From: Longibacter sp051155795
Lineage (GTDB): Bacteria > Bacteroidota > Rhodothermia > Rhodothermales > Salinibacteraceae
Length of the DNA: 6,341 nucleotides
Assembly: GCF_051155795.1 (NCBI RefSeq)
Contig: NZ_DAXETW010000163.1
Coordinates: 1-6,341 of the forward strand
Reading direction: 5' to 3'
In this document: in pieces, positions 5,572-6,341 of the stretch
How positions within the stretch are numbered: the first letter of the stretch is position 1
Layout of the letters: every line of letters begins with the position of its first letter
Translations under genes and position numbers: made by a program
Notes under the pieces: model-generated
What the model was told of the DNA's origin: nothing
Database searches by the model: none
The model's input: only the letters and a program-made list of their open reading frames with translations

Positions 5572-5583
5572 TCTACGGGTAGA
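5572..5583 (+). promoter_or_regulatory. 12-bp inverted repeat before the response regulator start
   Basis: TCTAC-GG-GTAGA is a perfect 5+2+5 inverted repeat lying 41 bp before the GTG start of the regulator. Its two-base centre is too short for an RNA hairpin loop, so if it matters it would be as a DNA operator. By chance alone such a short dyad is not rare. Confidence 0.25.
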
Positions 5584-5624
5584 ATGGTCACGCCCACTTA
5601 CCGCGAACCCTCCCCCTTACGCCC

Positions 5625-6329
5625 GTGGAAGAATCGCGCTCCGATGCCCTGACGATCCTCGTCGTGGACGATGAGGAAGACCTGCTCGATCTGCTGGAAT
5701 ACAACCTGGAGCAGGAGGGCTACAATACGATTCTGGCGCGGGATGGCGTCGAAGCCCTCGATGTCGCCCGCGAGGAGGCGCCGGACCTGATCATCCTCGA
5801 CATCATGATGCCGCGGATGGACGGAATCGAGGCGTGCCGTCGTCTCCGGAAGGATGCGCACCTTCGCACCATCCCGATTATGATGCTGACCGCCCGCAGC
5901 GAGGAAGAAGACCAGGTGGCCGGCCTGGATGTGGGGGCGGACATCTACCTCAGCAAGCCGGTCAGCGTCTCGGTCATCTTGAGCCAGACGAAGGCCCTGC
6001 TCCGCTCCGCCCGCCGCTACGAGGTCGCCCCCGATAAGCTGTCCGTGCATAACCTGACGGTAGACCGCGACCGCTACCTTGTCTACCAGGGCGAAAATGA
6101 CGAGGAGGAAGAGATGCGGCTTCCGAGAAAAGAATTCGAGCTGCTTTACTTCCTCGCGTCACATCCCGGGAAAGTGTTTTCCCGGCAGGAGATCCTGGAT
6201 GAAGTGTGGGGCCCGGACGTCTACGTGGTCGACCGGACCGTGGATGTGCATGTGCGAAAGATCCGCGAGAAGATCGGAAGCAAGTACATCGAAACCGTCA
6301 AGGGCGTCGGGTACAAGTTCAAAGAGTAG
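5625..6329 (+). CDS. OmpR/PhoB-family response regulator
   Basis: A cytoplasmic two-component transcription regulator of 234 residues, normal for the family. The receiver domain (about 9-128) has the acidic pair D15/D16, the phosphoacceptor D59 in the LDIMMPRMDG stretch (58-67), the switch residues T89 and Y108, and the invariant K111-P112. The C-terminal winged helix (about 137-234) has RKEFELLYFLASHPGKVFSRQEIL, then VVDRTVDVHVRKIREKIG and the YIETVKGVGYKF end, all typical of the PhoB/OmpR DNA-binding domain. An acidic run, ENDEEEE, lies just before the winged helix's RLPRKEF. The GTG at 5625 is the only possible start, because an in-frame stop lies at 5580-5582 with no other start codon between. 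There is no Shine-Dalgarno motif. A PhoR-like kinase often follows such a gene, but only 12 bases remain after the stop. The resemblance to PhoB is not strong enough to infer phosphate control. Confidence 0.94.
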   Translation: MEESRSDALTILVVDDEEDLLDLLEYNLEQEGYNTILARDGVEALDVAREEAPDLIILDIMMPRMDGIEACRRLRKDAHLRTIPIMMLTARSEEEDQVAGLDVGADIYLSKPVSVSVILSQTKALLRSARRYEVAPDKLSVHNLTVDRDRYLVYQGENDEEEEMRLPRKEFELLYFLASHPGKVFSRQEILDEVWGPDVYVVDRTVDVHVRKIREKIGSKYIETVKGVGYKFKE

Positions 6330-6341
6330 CCGGTCCCGGCC

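Noticed and set aside
5148..5597. 149-codon reverse frame beginning in the divergent spacer
   Set aside because: Its second half is a frame shadow of the MATE N-terminus. The first part has no recognisable features and would cover the divergent promoters.

Overview
This window is GC-rich by eye and holds five full-length protein genes. A few bases of a possible sixth gene lie at the left edge. It reads as ordinary bacterial chromosome. The best guess for the source is a GC-rich member of the Bacteroidota/Rhodothermota group (Salinibacter- or Rhodothermus-like). This is inference from general protein resemblance, from the lack of Shine-Dalgarno motifs in front of all five genes (common in that group), and from one or two promoter-like sites resembling the TAnnTTTG -7 element of Bacteroidota. 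No ribosomal RNA or other firm taxonomic marker is present.

Layout from left to right. Positions 1-188 hold a possible 13-codon C-terminal tail of an upstream gene and then the leader of pdxH. Positions 189-824 (+) encode pyridoxamine 5'-phosphate oxidase (pdxH), the last step of vitamin B6 coenzyme synthesis and salvage. A 353-bp gap (825-1177) carries two identical 32-bp repeats, the first containing the pdxH stop codon. The gap then has a promoter-like site, a hairpin-rich stretch and a textbook intrinsic terminator (1143-1179), which together suggest a small + strand transcript of about 145 nt. Positions 1178-1711 (-) encode a small secreted protein of unknown function whose stop codon lies in the T-run of that terminator. 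Positions 1886-3739 (-) encode an SLC13/DASS-type ion permease with two RCK_C (TrkA_C) domains in its central loop. The spacer 3740-4075 contains three different short-period tandem repeat arrays (periods 8, 7 and 7 bp). Positions 4076-5413 (-) encode a DinF-type MATE multidrug efflux protein. A 211-bp divergent control region (5414-5624) with several dyad and direct repeats separates it from 5625-6329 (+), a complete OmpR/PhoB-type response regulator. Its kinase is not in the window and may lie just downstream.

The genes do not form an obvious pathway. They are a B6 enzyme, two membrane transporters, an exported protein and a transcription regulator. The only arrangements that suggest shared control are the head-to-head pair MATE / response regulator and the possible co-transcription, with a 174-bp gap, of the permease and the small secreted protein. 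I found no phage, transposon, CRISPR, toxin-antitoxin or defence genes, and no convincing new system. The parts most worth a second look are the orphan terminator-linked RNA candidate, the short-period repeat cluster, the 32-bp repeat at the end of pdxH and the nested palindromes in the divergent promoter region.
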